Below, piece by piece: positions 9,512-20,625 of a stretch of 64,000 nucleotides of DNA. Numbering within the stretch: the stretch's first letter is position 1; each line of letters opens with the position of its first letter. This DNA comes from Pseudocolwellia agarivorans (lineage in GTDB: Bacteria > Pseudomonadota > Gammaproteobacteria > Enterobacterales > Alteromonadaceae), in NCBI RefSeq assembly GCF_002000085.1, contig NZ_MUZU01000005.1:1-64000 (forward strand), written 5' to 3'. Position numbers and translations under genes: made by a program. The notes below the pieces were generated by a model. The model did not search any database. It saw only the letters and a program-made list of their open reading frames with translations, and was not told the origin of the DNA.

Positions 9512-10606
9512 TTATGGTGCAGTTACTATATCAGACAACCTCAAAGGTTTAGATGTACGTAAGATTAATGCCATACTCACTTTATCGTAAATTTTAAAGA
9601 CCATCATATTGCCTACAGGTTCAACGGGCATATTATATTCACCTTCTGCTGATGATAGTAAATTCCACCGTGAACTATCTTTTTTATACATAGGCCCTTT
9701 ACCCGTTTCAATAACTGCAGGACTTTGTCTTCTAACAGACAATACATCACCCAATTGAACATCGTCTCGCTTGCCCCGGTTGATCATAACTACTTCAAGC
9801 TTACCAAACTCACGAGCATCAGATGATGCTTTTACAATTGAGCCTGTTAATGTTGTTTTAGCCGCTTGCATAGTAAAGAACGATGGTAACATTTGCCCTT
9901 CATTAATTGGGGCAACAAAATCACCAGAATGTATTTCGCGCTTAGCGCTATCAACATAAAGAGTAGATGGTTCTTTCTTACTTATATCACCTGTTCTAAT
10001 TGCTTTTGATGTACCAACTAAACGTGCGTAGTATCCTAAACTCTCAAAGGTTTCAGGGTCAAAAACTTCATCGCCTTTTTCATAAATAGCATAGCTCTTG
10101 CCTACATCTAAATCACCATTAACATAAACATTAAACCCTTCGATACTTGATTTAAAACCTTCGTTACTCCCTAGAATATAAGGTAACTTTTCATATTCTT
10201 CTTCTGAAAAAAGAGCATCATACTTAATGTAAGGAGCAATAATATTTAAAGGAATAGTATTTACAGGAGAATGATCTTTTAACGTGGTTCTAACTTTAGG
10301 AGACCACTTTAATTGAGGTTTACCCCCCCCCTCTCTTACTAACATAGGGTTGCCGTCTTTATCATACACTAGGCGTAAAACATCACCTGGGTAGATAAGG
10401 TGTGGATTACTGATGTCTGGATTAATTCGCCATAACTTAGGCCACAACCAAGGCTGCTTTAAAAAAACACCTGAAATATCCCAAAGCGTATCACCTTTTA
10501 CTACGGTATAAGATTTAGGGGCATTCTTATTTAACGTTAATTCATCCGCTAATAAGCTCATAGGTAAAAGTAAGCTAATTATTATTAATAAGACCTTTTT
10601 TTGCAT
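9512..10606 (-). CDS. Exported LysM-domain protein
   Basis: A 364-residue secreted or periplasmic protein. A signal peptide lies at about residues 1-20 (KKVLLIIISLLLPMSLLA). It is followed by one LysM domain at about residues 33-82 (YTVVKGDTLWDISGVFL through HLIYPGDVLRLV), expected to bind peptidoglycan. The remaining ~280 residues have no motif I recognise. I chose ATG at 10606 because AGGAAG lies six bases upstream and the signal peptide starts there; the longer frame to 10630 would put charged residues before it. This LysM gene preceding dprA is a conserved arrangement in gammaproteobacteria. It is divergent from def. Confidence 0.85.
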   Translation of the reverse strand: MQKKVLLIIISLLLPMSLLADELTLNKNAPKSYTVVKGDTLWDISGVFLKQPWLWPKLWRINPDISNPHLIYPGDVLRLVYDKDGNPMLVREGGGKPQLKWSPKVRTTLKDHSPVNTIPLNIIAPYIKYDALFSEEEYEKLPYILGSNEGFKSSIEGFNVYVNGDLDVGKSYAIYEKGDEVFDPETFESLGYYARLVGTSKAIRTGDISKKEPSTLYVDSAKREIHSGDFVAPINEGQMLPSFFTMQAAKTTLTGSIVKASSDAREFGKLEVVMINRGKRDDVQLGDVLSVRRQSPAVIETGKGPMYKKDSSRWNLLSSAEGEYNMPVEPVGNMMVFKIYDKVSMALILRTSKPLRLSDIVTAP

Positions 10607-10721
10607 GCTAGTCTTCCTATTCTTAAGCATTTATCCTAAACCACTATTATTAATTAAAATTAGTAGTTAAAATTGAAACATAACATTCTATGCGAAATTT
10701 CGCGAACCCTTTTGGAAAATT

Positions 10722-11234
10722 ATGGCTATTTTATCTGTTTTACGCTTTCCAGACGAAAGACTAAGAACAAAAGCAACACAAGTTACTGAAGTTAACGACA
10801 ATATTAAAAGCATTGTTGATGATATGTTTGAAACCATGTACGACGAAAACGGTGTCGGTCTAGCAGCAACTCAAGTTGATATACACCAACAGATCGTTGT
10901 AATGGATGTCTCTGAAAATAAAGAAAATCCGCTTGTCTTCATAAATCCTGAAATTATCGCGAAAAGTGAAGAGACTTTAATTAATGAAGAAGGCTGTTTA
11001 TCTGTGCCTGGTCATTATGCAAAAGTTGATAGACACACAAAAGTAACAGTAAAAGCGCTTGATGTTAATGGTAAAGAATTTACCTTAGACGGCGAAGAAT
11101 TATTAGCGATTTGTATTCAACATGAACTTGACCATTTAAAAGGCGTTTTATTTGTTGATTATCTTTCACCGCTCAAGCGCCAGCGTATAAAAAAGAAACT
11201 TGAAAAAGAAGCGCGTTTGAATAACGCCAACTAA
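10722..11234 (+). CDS. def: Peptide deformylase
   Basis: Removes the N-formyl group from nascent proteins. It has 170 residues. All three family motifs are present: GVGLAATQ (residues 45-52), EGCLSVP with metal ligand Cys92, and QHELDHLKG with His134, Glu135 and His138. It is the first gene of the def-fmt-rsmB-trkA series, with fmt 20 bp downstream, so the enzymes that add and remove the formyl group are co-expressed. Confidence 0.99.
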   Translation: MAILSVLRFPDERLRTKATQVTEVNDNIKSIVDDMFETMYDENGVGLAATQVDIHQQIVVMDVSENKENPLVFINPEIIAKSEETLINEEGCLSVPGHYAKVDRHTKVTVKALDVNGKEFTLDGEELLAICIQHELDHLKGVLFVDYLSPLKRQRIKKKLEKEARLNNAN

Positions 11235-11254
11235 CACTACATTTAGGAAGTCAA

Positions 11255-12256
11255 TTGTCTAAAGCTCTTAATATCATATTTGCAGGTACACCTGATTTTG
11301 CTGCACAACATCTAAAAGCATTAATCGATTCAGAACACAATGTCGTTGCTGTTTATTGCCCTCCTGATAAACCAGCAGGTCGTGGTAAAAAAATGATGGC
11401 ATGTGCTACCAAGCTGTTAGCCTTAGAGCATAACTTACCCGTAGAACAACCAATTAACTTTAAAGACACTGTAGATCAACAACATTTAGCCACTTATAAC
11501 GCTGACATTATGGTTGTTGTTGCTTACGGACTCCTCCTCCCTGAAGTGATATTAGAAACACCACGCTTAGGCTGTATTAATGTACACGGCTCAATTTTGC
11601 CTAAATGGCGTGGCGCAGCACCTATTCAACGATCACTTGAAGCTGGCGACAGTAAAACGGGTGTCACCATTATGCAAATGGATAAAGGTCTTGATACTGG
11701 TGATATGATATCTACAGCGACTTGCGAAATTACCACTAAAGATACTAGTGCAAGTTTATATGAAAAACTAGCTATCGCAGGCCCTAAAGCATTAACCGAT
11801 GCATTAACACTGATGAGCACATCTGCTTATACACGCGAACCACAAAATCACGAACTATCAACGTATGCAGCTAAATTAGACAAAGCCGAAGCTGAGTTAA
11901 ACTGGAACGAAAACGCTTTAGTACTACACCGCAAAATTAGAGCTTATATTCCATGGCCTGTTGCACAATTTACTTATATTGAAAGCAAGTCAAAAAAAGA
12001 ACATCGTATTCGTATTTGGCAAGCAAGTATTATTGAAACACAGTCAAATGCAACAGCAGGCACTATTATGTCTGTAGATAAAAATGGAATTTTAGTAGCA
12101 ACAGGCACAGCTGACCAAGCCATACAATTAGAAACACTTCAAATTCCTGGCAAGAAAGCCCTACCTGTTAGCGATATTATTAATGCTAGAGCAGATTGGT
12201 TTGTTGTAGGACAACCTATTACAGGTATAGCCTCTATAAACCAAGGAGCACAATAA
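11255..12256 (+). CDS. fmt: Methionyl-tRNA formyltransferase
   Basis: Formylates the initiator Met-tRNA with 10-formyl-tetrahydrofolate. The 333 residues carry IIFAGTPDFAAQHL at the N-terminus, the catalytic block GCINVHGSILPKWRGAAPIQ (Asn, His) and TGVTIMQMDKGLDTGDMI (Asp), followed by the C-terminal tRNA-binding domain. The start is a TTG at 11255 with AGGAAG just upstream; no closer ATG precedes the conserved N-terminus. The stop overlaps the rsmB start by one base (TAATG). Confidence 0.98.
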   Translation: MSKALNIIFAGTPDFAAQHLKALIDSEHNVVAVYCPPDKPAGRGKKMMACATKLLALEHNLPVEQPINFKDTVDQQHLATYNADIMVVVAYGLLLPEVILETPRLGCINVHGSILPKWRGAAPIQRSLEAGDSKTGVTIMQMDKGLDTGDMISTATCEITTKDTSASLYEKLAIAGPKALTDALTLMSTSAYTREPQNHELSTYAAKLDKAEAELNWNENALVLHRKIRAYIPWPVAQFTYIESKSKKEHRIRIWQASIIETQSNATAGTIMSVDKNGILVATGTADQAIQLETLQIPGKKALPVSDIINARADWFVVGQPITGIASINQGAQ

Positions 12257-13572
12257 TGGCTAATAATAAGCCGACTAACATTAGAGCGCTTGCTGCTAAA
12301 TGTACTTATGCTGTAATAGATCAAGGAAGAAGTTTAGGTGACGAACTCCCTAAACAAATGGCTAAAATTGATCTTAAAAATAAAGGCCTACTACAAGAGA
12401 TTTGCTATGGCGTTTTACGCTACTTACCTGAATTAGAAAACGAAGTTCAACAATTAATAGAAAAACCATTAAAAGGAAAACAACGTGTATTTCATTTTTT
12501 GATGTTAGTAGGAATATATCAATTAAAATACATGCGCATTCCAGACCATGCTGCGGTAAGTGAAACGGTAGAAGCCGCAAACGCTCTAAAAAACAGACAT
12601 TTAGGTGGTCTAGTTAACGGTGTTTTACGTAATTATCAACGAAAAGTCGAAAAGCAATTAACCAATACAACCCAAGCTGAATTACCAGATCCTATTAAAT
12701 ATAATCATCCCGGTTGGTTTATTAAAAAAATTCAAGCTGCCTACCCTGAACAATGGCAAAGTATTTTAATAGCTAACCAAGAACGACCGCCTATGTGGCT
12801 TAGGGTAAACCAACAGCATAACTCTATAGACAGCTACCTTGAACAACTCAATAACACAGATATTGCCTTTGAATACGTAGACCCAAAAAGCCAAGCCATT
12901 AAACTTAACCAAGCTGTTGGTGTAGAAAAGCTCCCTGGATTTGCGCAAGGTCACGTATCTATACAAGATGGCGCTGCACAACAAGCTGCAATACTCCTTG
13001 ATTGCAAAGAAGCTGACAACGTACTTGATTGCTGCGCAGCTCCCGGCGGAAAAACCTGTCATATGCTAGAACGAGTACCTAACCTAGCAAATATGACAGC
13101 AATTGATATAGATGAAAACCGTCTTGTGCGAGTTAATGAAAACTTAGCGCGTTTACAGCTTAAAGCTAAAGTTATTACGGGTGATGCCGCCAGCAAAGAT
13201 TGGTGGGATGGAAACCTTTACGACAAAATATTACTTGATGCACCATGTTCAGGTACAGGCGTTATTCGAAGACACCCTGATATAAAATGGCTTCGCAAAG
13301 CTAACGACATTGAAAAGTTAACAGAACTACAAGCACAAATACTAAAAAACATATGGTCATTACTCAAGCCAGGTGGTACTTTGCTGTATGCAACTTGTAG
13401 TATTTTACCTGAAGAGAATAACCTACAAGTTCAACGTTTTATTGAAAATAATAATGACGTAGAACATATTTCAATTACAGATAATGATGCTGATGTTGGT
13501 TGGCAAATATTGCCTAATGAGCATTCGATGGATGGTTTTTACTACGCTAAATTAGTCAAAAAAGAACAATAA
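12256..13572 (+). CDS. rsmB: 16S rRNA (cytosine-967-C5)-methyltransferase
   Basis: Methylates C967 of 16S rRNA using SAM. The 438 residues comprise an N-terminal NusB-like domain (about 1-140, with [19 protein letters not shown]) and a Rossmann methyltransferase domain. SAM-binding motif I is [12 protein letters not shown]; motif IV is [20 protein letters not shown], and the second catalytic cysteine is in [14 protein letters not shown] place the start at ATG 12256, right after AAGGAG and overlapping the fmt stop; the longer frame from 12196 lies inside fmt. trkA follows after one base. Confidence 0.97.
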   Translation: MANNKPTNIRALAAKCTYAVIDQGRSLGDELPKQMAKIDLKNKGLLQEICYGVLRYLPELENEVQQLIEKPLKGKQRVFHFLMLVGIYQLKYMRIPDHAAVSETVEAANALKNRHLGGLVNGVLRNYQRKVEKQLTNTTQAELPDPIKYNHPGWFIKKIQAAYPEQWQSILIANQERPPMWLRVNQQHNSIDSYLEQLNNTDIAFEYVDPKSQAIKLNQAVGVEKLPGFAQGHVSIQDGAAQQAAILLDCKEADNVLDCCAAPGGKTCHMLERVPNLANMTAIDIDENRLVRVNENLARLQLKAKVITGDAASKDWWDGNLYDKILLDAPCSGTGVIRRHPDIKWLRKANDIEKLTELQAQILKNIWSLLKPGGTLLYATCSILPEENNLQVQRFIENNNDVEHISITDNDADVGWQILPNEHSMDGFYYAKLVKKEQ

Positions 13573-13573
13573 A

Positions 13574-14953
13574 ATGAAAATAGTTATTATTGGCGCAGGG
13601 CAAGTAGGTGGAACACTAGCTGAAAACTTAGTTAGAGAAGAAAACGAAATTACCCTTATTGATATCAACAATGAAACCTTGCTCGAACTACAAGACAAAA
13701 TGGATCTTCAAGTGGTTCAAGGGCAAGGTTCTCATCCCGATGTTTTAATCAAAGCAGGTATCGAAGACGCTGATTTAGTTATTGCGGTAACAAGTGATGA
13801 CGCAATTAATATGATTGCTTGTCAAATTTGTTATTCGTTATTTAGAACCAGTACCAAAATTGCTCGTATTCGCTCTTCTAAAATACTTAAATATCAAGAT
13901 CAATTATTTCAAAACGAAAACATTCCTGTTGATCATATTATTGCACCTGAACAACTCGTAACCCGTGATATAGCACGTTTAATTGATTACCCTGGCGCTT
14001 TACAAGTATTAGAGTTTGCTGATGGAAAAGTCAGTTTAGTTGCTGTTAGAGCTTATTATGGTGGATTATTAGTAGGCCATGCTCTTTCTACCATTAAAGA
14101 ACACATTCCTAATGTAGATACTCGTGTTGCTGCTATTTACCGAAACGGTAAACCGATCAGGCCTCTAGGCACCACAATCATTGAAGCCGATGATGAAGTA
14201 TTTTTTATCGCAGCAAGTATTCATATTCGTGCGGTAATGAACGAACTTCAAAAGTTAGAACCCGCCTATAAACGTATTATGATTGCTGGTGGCGGTAACA
14301 TAGGTTCTGGTTTAGCGCGTATATTAGAAAAAAACCATCAAGTAAAATTGATTGAGCGTTCGCCTGAACGTGCAGAATATTTAGCATCTGAATTAAATGA
14401 TACCCTTGTATTTACTGGCGACTCTTCCGATCAAGAGCTACTGCTTGAAGAGCATATAGATCACTTTGATGTATTTATCGCAGTAACTAATGATGATGAA
14501 GCCAATATCATGTCTTCATTATTAGCTAAGCGCTTAGGCGTAAGAAAAGCTATGGTACTTATTCAGCGTGAAGCTTATGTAGACTTACTACACGGCAGTA
14601 ATATTGATATTGCAATATCACCACAACACGCAACTATTTCAGCGTTATTAACTCATGTACGCCGTGGTAATATAGCTAATGTATATAGTTTACGAGGGGG
14701 GTCTGCTGAGGCAATTGAAATAGCGGCCCAAGGTGATGAAAAGTCATCTAAGGTTGTAGGTCGTACCGTTAAAACCTTAAAACTTCCTCCGGGTGTAAAT
14801 ATAGGAGCAATAGTAAGAGGAAACGAAGTTATTATTGCTCATTCGAAAACTAAAATTTTGTCTAACGACCAAGTTATTATATTTTTAGTTAATAAACGTT
14901 ATATCTCTGAAGTAGAAGCTTTATTTCAACTTGATGCGCTTAGTTTTTACTAA
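13574..14953 (+). CDS. trkA: Trk potassium uptake regulatory protein TrkA
   Basis: Peripheral cytoplasmic NAD-binding subunit that gates the Trk potassium transporter. The 459 residues contain two RCK modules. The first begins with [15 protein letters not shown] and ends its Rossmann beta-strand in [11 protein letters not shown]. The second begins at about residue 233 with [17 protein letters not shown] and has [13 protein letters not shown]. Each is followed by a TrkA_C domain. The channel subunit gene trkH is its immediate neighbour but is convergent (9-bp gap). Confidence 0.98.
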   Translation: MKIVIIGAGQVGGTLAENLVREENEITLIDINNETLLELQDKMDLQVVQGQGSHPDVLIKAGIEDADLVIAVTSDDAINMIACQICYSLFRTSTKIARIRSSKILKYQDQLFQNENIPVDHIIAPEQLVTRDIARLIDYPGALQVLEFADGKVSLVAVRAYYGGLLVGHALSTIKEHIPNVDTRVAAIYRNGKPIRPLGTTIIEADDEVFFIAASIHIRAVMNELQKLEPAYKRIMIAGGGNIGSGLARILEKNHQVKLIERSPERAEYLASELNDTLVFTGDSSDQELLLEEHIDHFDVFIAVTNDDEANIMSSLLAKRLGVRKAMVLIQREAYVDLLHGSNIDIAISPQHATISALLTHVRRGNIANVYSLRGGSAEAIEIAAQGDEKSSKVVGRTVKTLKLPPGVNIGAIVRGNEVIIAHSKTKILSNDQVIIFLVNKRYISEVEALFQLDALSFY

Positions 14954-14962
14954 TAGCTAAAC

Positions 14963-16444
14963 TTAAGATCGCCAGAATGCTGGCGTGAATAAAACAAGTA
15001 GAGTAAATATTTCAAGTCGCCCAAATAACATAGCAACTATAAGCACCCACTTACTAAAGTCACCAAGACTTGAAAAGTTAGTCGCCACCTCTCCCAATCC
15101 GGGACCTAAATTATTTAAACAAGCAGCAACCGCTGTAAACGCGGTAATGTTATCAACTCCCGAAGCAAGTAATAACAACATACACACAACAAATACAGCA
15201 GTATAAGCTGAAAAGAATCCCCAAATAGCTTGAACAACCTTATCTGGCAATGCTTTTTTACCTAATTTAATGGTAAAAATAGCTTTAGGGTGAACTAACT
15301 TATTAAGCTCTCTAAAGCCTTGTAAGTATAATAAAAGAATACGAACAACTTTCATTCCACCACCAGTACTACCAGCACAACCACCAATAAAGCTTGAAAA
15401 TATAAGAAGCAAAGGTAATAAGGTTGGCCAGCCAGCAAATGAAACAGGTGTAACACCATCAACAATAGGCACCGATGTGGCAAAGCCCGCGGTGGTACTC
15501 ATAGATACCGCATGAAATAACGCTTGATCTAAAGCCTGCCATTCATTGCTATATGTATTATGTGCCAATAACACAATAAAACAAATTGCCGTTAAAACAA
15601 ATTGAATAGCAATAAAAACTTTAAACTCAGGATCATAAAAATAATTACGTAACGATTTACTGTGCAATACAGCAAAATGAAGCGCAAAGTTAACACCAGC
15701 AACTAATAAAAAGAATACACAAATAAAGTTAATTAGTGGACTACCAAAAGCCCCCATACTTGCATCATGCGTAGAAAAACCACCTATTGCGATGGTGGAA
15801 AACGCATGACAAATGGCGTCAAATGTTGACATCCCCGCCAGCCAATAACATAGCGAACAAAGAATGGTTAAAGAAAGATATATATACCATAAATGCTTGG
15901 CAGTATCGGCAATTCTTGGTGTCATTTTTGAATCTTTGACTGGCCCAGGAGTTTCAGCTCTATAAAGTTGCATACCACCAACGCCAAGCATAGGAAGAAC
16001 AGCTACGGCTAACACAATAATCCCCATACCACCTAACCACTGTAATTGCTGGCGATACCACAACACAGCATGCGGTAAACCGTCTATTTTTGTTAAAATA
16101 GTGGCGCCTGTGGTAGTTAGTCCCGAAAAAGACTCAAAAAAGGCATCGGCAAAAGATAAATTAGGGGTTTCAAGCAATAATAAAGGAATGGCAGAGAAGC
16201 TAGCTAAAACGGTCCAAAAAAGTACAACAATTAAAAAACCCTCTCTGGGTCTTAAGTCACCTTTATACTCCCTATTGGGATACCAAGAAATAATACCGAC
16301 AACTAAACAAAAGATAAAAGACATTAAAAAGGATAAACCACCACCATCTCTATATAACAAAGAGATTAATGCCGGTGGCAACATAGTCACACTAAGTATG
16401 GTAACAAGTAGCCCTAAAATTCGAATTATATTTTTGTATTGCAC
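14963..16444 (-). CDS. trkH: Trk potassium transporter channel subunit TrkH
   Basis: Potassium-translocating membrane subunit of the Trk system, 493 residues with about ten hydrophobic segments and four selectivity-filter repeats. The visible loops include SGLTTTGATIL, STIAIGGFSTHDASMG, STTAGFATSVP and NNLGPGLGEV, each with the glycine at the filter position. The N-terminus is IIRILGLLVTILSVTMLPPA. It is transcribed toward trkA and downstream of pepQ-yigZ with a 225-bp gap in which I see no gene; the pepQ-yigZ-trkH order is also found in E. coli. The CGCCAG-AATG-CTGGCG hairpin at 14970-14985 lies in its last codons. Confidence 0.97.
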   Translation of the reverse strand: MQYKNIIRILGLLVTILSVTMLPPALISLLYRDGGGLSFLMSFIFCLVVGIISWYPNREYKGDLRPREGFLIVVLFWTVLASFSAIPLLLLETPNLSFADAFFESFSGLTTTGATILTKIDGLPHAVLWYRQQLQWLGGMGIIVLAVAVLPMLGVGGMQLYRAETPGPVKDSKMTPRIADTAKHLWYIYLSLTILCSLCYWLAGMSTFDAICHAFSTIAIGGFSTHDASMGAFGSPLINFICVFFLLVAGVNFALHFAVLHSKSLRNYFYDPEFKVFIAIQFVLTAICFIVLLAHNTYSNEWQALDQALFHAVSMSTTAGFATSVPIVDGVTPVSFAGWPTLLPLLLIFSSFIGGCAGSTGGGMKVVRILLLYLQGFRELNKLVHPKAIFTIKLGKKALPDKVVQAIWGFFSAYTAVFVVCMLLLLASGVDNITAFTAVAACLNNLGPGLGEVATNFSSLGDFSKWVLIVAMLFGRLEIFTLLVLFTPAFWRS

Positions 16445-16669
16445 GTTTTGTTGTCGTTATTCTTAATGTTTTATTAATAAATTTAAGTAACTGACTCTAC
16501 TTAACCTGAACTCGGCTTAACAAATGCTTATCTAGCAGCTATTTTCCTAATTTCTGCGTTATATTTACTTACAATAGACTTGCTATTGACGCCAAATTTG
16601 CATTGAATTAAGAAAAATTATTTTTTGTTATATTTCTATTTACTAAACACCTATTAAACCGAGATCAAG

Positions 16670-17302
16670 TTACTTAGTATCTTCAGTTGTATTCACTTTA
16701 CGCAAGGTAATAGAACCCGATGAAATAATTTGTATTTGCTGTTCGGTTACTTCAAGGTTGTCTTCAGGCAATTTAACTAATAATTCAATATGCTCTAAAA
16801 ACTCTTGCTCAACAACAATACCCTCTGACTTATCAATAACATGTAGTACGTCGTTTATTTGAGTATATTGACACGCTAGCGTTCTAGAAACCATAGGTAT
16901 TTTAGTTTTACTCGTTAACAGGGTTAATGCTTGACGAACACTGGCACCATAAGCTCTTTGTAAACCACCAGTTCCTAACTTTGTACCACCAAAATAACGA
17001 ACAACAACAGCACAAATCTCACCTACCCCATGTCCTTGTAGCGCAGACAGCATAGGTCTTCCTGCTGTGCCAGAAGGTTCTCCATCATCTGAAAAGCCAT
17101 AGTGTTGACTACTATCGGCTCTTTCAGATAAATAAGCATAGCAATGATGGGATGCTTGAGGATGTTGTTGCTGAAGTTCTTTCAAAAATGTTTTTACCGT
17201 ATCAATTGATGAACACGGCGTTAAATAACAAATAAACCGACTGCGGTTAACAACAACTTCCTCAATAACATTATTTTTGGCAACTAAATACGATTTTGAC
17301 AC
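16670..17302 (-). CDS. yigZ: IMPACT/YigZ family protein
   Basis: A 210-residue protein of the UPF0029/IMPACT family. The N-terminal domain has SRFICYLTPCSS, HHCYAYLSERADSSQHYGFS, DDGEPSGTAGRPML and the hallmark VVVRYFGGTKLGTGGLQRAYG. The C-terminal part is the ferredoxin-like DUF1949 region. The eukaryotic homologue IMPACT modulates GCN2; the bacterial function is unclear. It starts three bases after the pepQ stop and is clearly in its operon. Confidence 0.95.
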   Translation of the reverse strand: MSKSYLVAKNNVIEEVVVNRSRFICYLTPCSSIDTVKTFLKELQQQHPQASHHCYAYLSERADSSQHYGFSDDGEPSGTAGRPMLSALQGHGVGEICAVVVRYFGGTKLGTGGLQRAYGASVRQALTLLTSKTKIPMVSRTLACQYTQINDVLHVIDKSEGIVVEQEFLEHIELLVKLPEDNLEVTEQQIQIISSGSITLRKVNTTEDTK

Positions 17303-17305
17303 AAG

Positions 17306-18628
17306 CTACAGTTCTAAGTCCCTAGTCATATTTTCGTTATGAAGTTGATGCACAATAATATTATCTTCAATTCTAATGCCGCCATACACTCGCATTTCTT
17401 CAACAGCACTCCAGTTAACCATTGATGAATGTTTAGAGGCCTTTAAATCCCCTAATAAAGAATCAATAAAATAAAGTCCAGGTTCAATAGTAAACACCTG
17501 ATTAACTTCAATAACTCGCGATGTTCTTAAGAAGGGATGTTCATCAGGTGAAGCTACATGCGTACCTCGTTCATCAGCCATAAACCCACCAACATCATGA
17601 GTTTGTAGACCTAAATGATGACCTAATCCATGAGGAAAAAAGGTAGAAATAATGCCCGCTTCAAAAGCTTGTTCTGCGGTTACATTAATAAAACCAAACT
17701 CAGCTAAAACATTACCTATATCTTTATACGTTTGAATATGCAAATCAACATAGTTCACACCCGGTTTAAGACCATCTACGGCATTAAGCATTAAAGTATT
17801 CATACGAGTGATCAGTTCAGCAAATTTGTCACGTTTAAAAGAATAGGTACGAGTAATATCGGAGGCATAACCATTAAAACTAGCACCAGCATCTATTAGG
17901 AAAGATCGATGTGCTTGAGGTACCAATTTTTCTAATGCTGTATAGTGTAAAATTGAAGCATTTTTATTCAGAGCAACAATATTGCCGTAAGGTGTATCAT
18001 TACATGTATGTTCTGTTGCTTTTAAATAAGCTTGTTGAATATCAAACTCTGACGCCCCCTCTAAGAATAAAGCTTTAGCGGCTTTATGCCCTTTTACAGC
18101 AATAGCATTTGAACAGCGCATACACTCTTGTTCATATTTTGTTTTATAGGCTCTATGATAATGAATATAATTTAATGGCGACTCTGGATTAATTGATTCA
18201 AAACCCAAAGCCTTTGCTACTTCAATATGTTCACCTATATAAGCAAAGCCTTTTTTATCGTAAGGCAATAACTTATCAACGTCAGTGGCATTTGTAATAA
18301 TTTTTATATTGAAATGCTCGTTCCAATAATTATCTTCTAACACTTCCACTTTGTGCCAAAAATCTACAGGTTGATAATAAATAAGTGTTGGTTTGTCTTC
18401 ACCATTCACAATTAACCATGAGTTAGGTAAATTAGTAAGTGGTAACCATACTTTAAAATGAGGGTTTACTTTAAAGGGATAACCATAGTCATCAAGAAAA
18501 ACTTTGATCTCTTGTCCAGAATGAATAACCAACCCTTGGAGGTTATCTCTTTGTAATGCGCTTTTACTTCTTTTTTGTAGTTCAGCTATATGGGCAGGAT
18601 AATGTTTTAGTAACTCATTCATTTTCAT
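17306..18628 (-). CDS. pepQ: Xaa-Pro dipeptidase
   Basis: Dimetal aminopeptidase (M24B) that cleaves dipeptides with C-terminal proline. The 440 residues match PepQ (443 in E. coli). Metal ligands are in DAGASFNGYASDITRTYSF (two Asp), HGLGHHLGLQTHDVGG (His), EVNQVFTIEPGLYF (Glu) and GGIRIEDNIIV (Glu). It is the first gene of pepQ-yigZ. Two ATGs two codons apart are possible starts; the upstream one at 18628 has GGA at suitable spacing. Confidence 0.97.
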   Translation of the reverse strand: MKMNELLKHYPAHIAELQKRSKSALQRDNLQGLVIHSGQEIKVFLDDYGYPFKVNPHFKVWLPLTNLPNSWLIVNGEDKPTLIYYQPVDFWHKVEVLEDNYWNEHFNIKIITNATDVDKLLPYDKKGFAYIGEHIEVAKALGFESINPESPLNYIHYHRAYKTKYEQECMRCSNAIAVKGHKAAKALFLEGASEFDIQQAYLKATEHTCNDTPYGNIVALNKNASILHYTALEKLVPQAHRSFLIDAGASFNGYASDITRTYSFKRDKFAELITRMNTLMLNAVDGLKPGVNYVDLHIQTYKDIGNVLAEFGFINVTAEQAFEAGIISTFFPHGLGHHLGLQTHDVGGFMADERGTHVASPDEHPFLRTSRVIEVNQVFTIEPGLYFIDSLLGDLKASKHSSMVNWSAVEEMRVYGGIRIEDNIIVHQLHNENMTRDLEL

Positions 18629-18726
18629 TTGATCAATTCCGTGAAACGTTTCCTATATTGTAACACTAGAATGAGACTCTATATTTATATTTACAGCTAT
18701 TCAACGATAAGAATAGCTGTTTTATC

Positions 18727-20625
18727 CTAAATTTTATTTTTAACTAGGTCGGCAAATAAAGGTTCTTTTTTACCAATTTTATGCTGATAAATTTGTTGAT
18801 ATGCCATAACACTTTTTACATACTCACGCGTTTCTTTAAAAGGTATGGTTTCAATCCACATATCAATAGGCATTCCTTTCGCTTCTTTCGCCCACTTTTT
18901 AACTCTATGTGGTCCTGCATTGTATGATGCCGTTGCTAATACATTATTGCCTTTATATTGATCTGAGAGTATTTTTAAGTATTTAGTACCAAGCTTTATG
19001 TTATTTTTTGCATTGAGAAGATATTTAGTTGATACCCTTTTACGCTCTAACTGTTTAGCTGTTCCTAGCATTATTTGCATTAAGCCTTTTGCTCCAACAC
19101 CTGAATTAGCGTCAGGCATAAACGAACTTTCTCTACGTGCAATAGCAAAAGCCCATGCAGGATCTATATTATTTTTCTTGGAATATTTGGTAATATTTTT
19201 GTGAAAAGCTAAAGGAAATCTTAAATCAACATCATTCAAATACCCTACTTTGGATAAAGTAAAAATAGCGCGGTCAAACCATTTTTCATCATAAGAAATT
19301 GTTGAAGCTATCAACTTGTCATGATCATTTAACTGAGATAACCAGTAATTCCATTCTTTTCTTGCATCACTATATTTACCAATATGAAACAACTCGAAGG
19401 CACGTTTAGCTGCGGAGTGCTGTAATAGCGTATTTTTTTCAATCTCTGTGGTTTTAATGGGTTCATCTTGCAAATTAAAAGGGATGTTTAAATAACCGGC
19501 GGCTAAAAATCCATAATAATGGCGTGTATTAGCTAACTGTTTTAATGCCGCGACGCCTTGCTCTTTATTATTGGTTTCTATCAAACTTCTACTGTGCCAG
19601 TACTGCCATTGTTTCGTCTGGTGCAAAGCTTTAGGAAAACTCTCTAACTCTCTTAAAATAAGTTCCCAGTTTTGCTTTCTCAATACGTCAGCAATTCTCC
19701 ACTGTACAACACTCTCATTAAGAAAATCCTCATCAACCATATGTAGCCACTTTTGAGCTTTAGGATGATTTTTATTTGCTAAAGATAATGCAAAGCTTTG
19801 TGTTATCTCTTTTTGTTGTACGCTAGTTAACTTTAATTTAGTTTTTAACTTAGTAAAGATATCAATCGCTTTGTCAGGCTCTCGCCAAATAAGTCGCTTT
19901 ACGCCATAAGTAAAAATTTCAGCTTCACGTTCGTTGAATTTTTTAAAGACATTACTACGAAGGATATAAGCAGGATTGCGTCTAACTTTATGCCATAAGC
20001 TACCTAAATATTTTTGAGAATTAGGTAGCAATGTTGTTAAATATGGTAATAGCGTGTGTTCACCACCATCTGCTGCTTTACCTATACGTTCCCAAATAAT
20101 GCTTTCAGTTCTATAACCAGCCTTTTGCCATTTTTTAAATAAGGGATCGCAAATCTTAGGTTGCGATTTACCTACCGTCCAAAGTTTGGTTACTTTAGGG
20201 AGAATAGTTTTTTCAGCAACGCCTTTTTTTAAGCTATAACGATAATACGCACAATTTAATGTTGCACTGCTTGATGATTTATAATGATATAAAAATAAAC
20301 TTTCCTGTTTATTATCAATTAAATATTCTAACCATTTTTTTCTTAACGGCCAATCAAGTGGAGTACCTTGGTATTTATCTAGAAACGTTGTTATTTCTTT
20401 ACCATCAGTAATGCTTATTTTATGCATTAAGCGCTGTTGATCTAAATATGGCTGTAATGGGTAATAATGTAATTGTTGATACAGCTTTTTAAATTCATCA
20501 GGTTTAGATAACCATATTTGTTTTTCTGCATCTAAATACATTTTACGAAAAGCGGTATTTTCAACAGCGTTAACTATAAAACTCGATAAAAGAATAAAAA
20601 CGAATAAAACATTTTTTAAAAACAA
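18727..20625 (-). CDS. slt: Soluble lytic murein transglycosylase
   Basis: Periplasmic enzyme that cleaves peptidoglycan between MurNAc and GlcNAc with formation of 1,6-anhydro-MurNAc. The 632 residues start with a signal peptide (LKNVLFVFILLSSFIVNAVE). A long alpha-superhelical U-domain follows, and a C-terminal goose-lysozyme-like catalytic domain contains AFAIARRESSFMPDANSGVG (catalytic Glu), GAKGLMQIMLGTA and ATASYNAGPHRVKKW. The start is read as TTG at 20625, since no ATG precedes the signal peptide. It is divergent from tusA. Confidence 0.95.
   Translation of the reverse strand: MFLKNVLFVFILLSSFIVNAVENTAFRKMYLDAEKQIWLSKPDEFKKLYQQLHYYPLQPYLDQQRLMHKISITDGKEITTFLDKYQGTPLDWPLRKKWLEYLIDNKQESLFLYHYKSSSSATLNCAYYRYSLKKGVAEKTILPKVTKLWTVGKSQPKICDPLFKKWQKAGYRTESIIWERIGKAADGGEHTLLPYLTTLLPNSQKYLGSLWHKVRRNPAYILRSNVFKKFNEREAEIFTYGVKRLIWREPDKAIDIFTKLKTKLKLTSVQQKEITQSFALSLANKNHPKAQKWLHMVDEDFLNESVVQWRIADVLRKQNWELILRELESFPKALHQTKQWQYWHSRSLIETNNKEQGVAALKQLANTRHYYGFLAAGYLNIPFNLQDEPIKTTEIEKNTLLQHSAAKRAFELFHIGKYSDARKEWNYWLSQLNDHDKLIASTISYDEKWFDRAIFTLSKVGYLNDVDLRFPLAFHKNITKYSKKNNIDPAWAFAIARRESSFMPDANSGVGAKGLMQIMLGTAKQLERKRVSTKYLLNAKNNIKLGTKYLKILSDQYKGNNVLATASYNAGPHRVKKWAKEAKGMPIDMWIETIPFKETREYVKSVMAYQQIYQHKIGKKEPLFADLVKNKI

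Noticed and set aside
12196-12255. Longer N-terminus for RsmB
   Set aside because: The extension lies inside fmt; the ATG at 12256 has AAGGAG upstream and begins the family's normal N-terminus.
14970-14985. Terminator between trkA and trkH
   Set aside because: The CGCCAG/CTGGCG hairpin lies inside the end of trkH and has no T-run on either side, so it is not a convincing intrinsic terminator.
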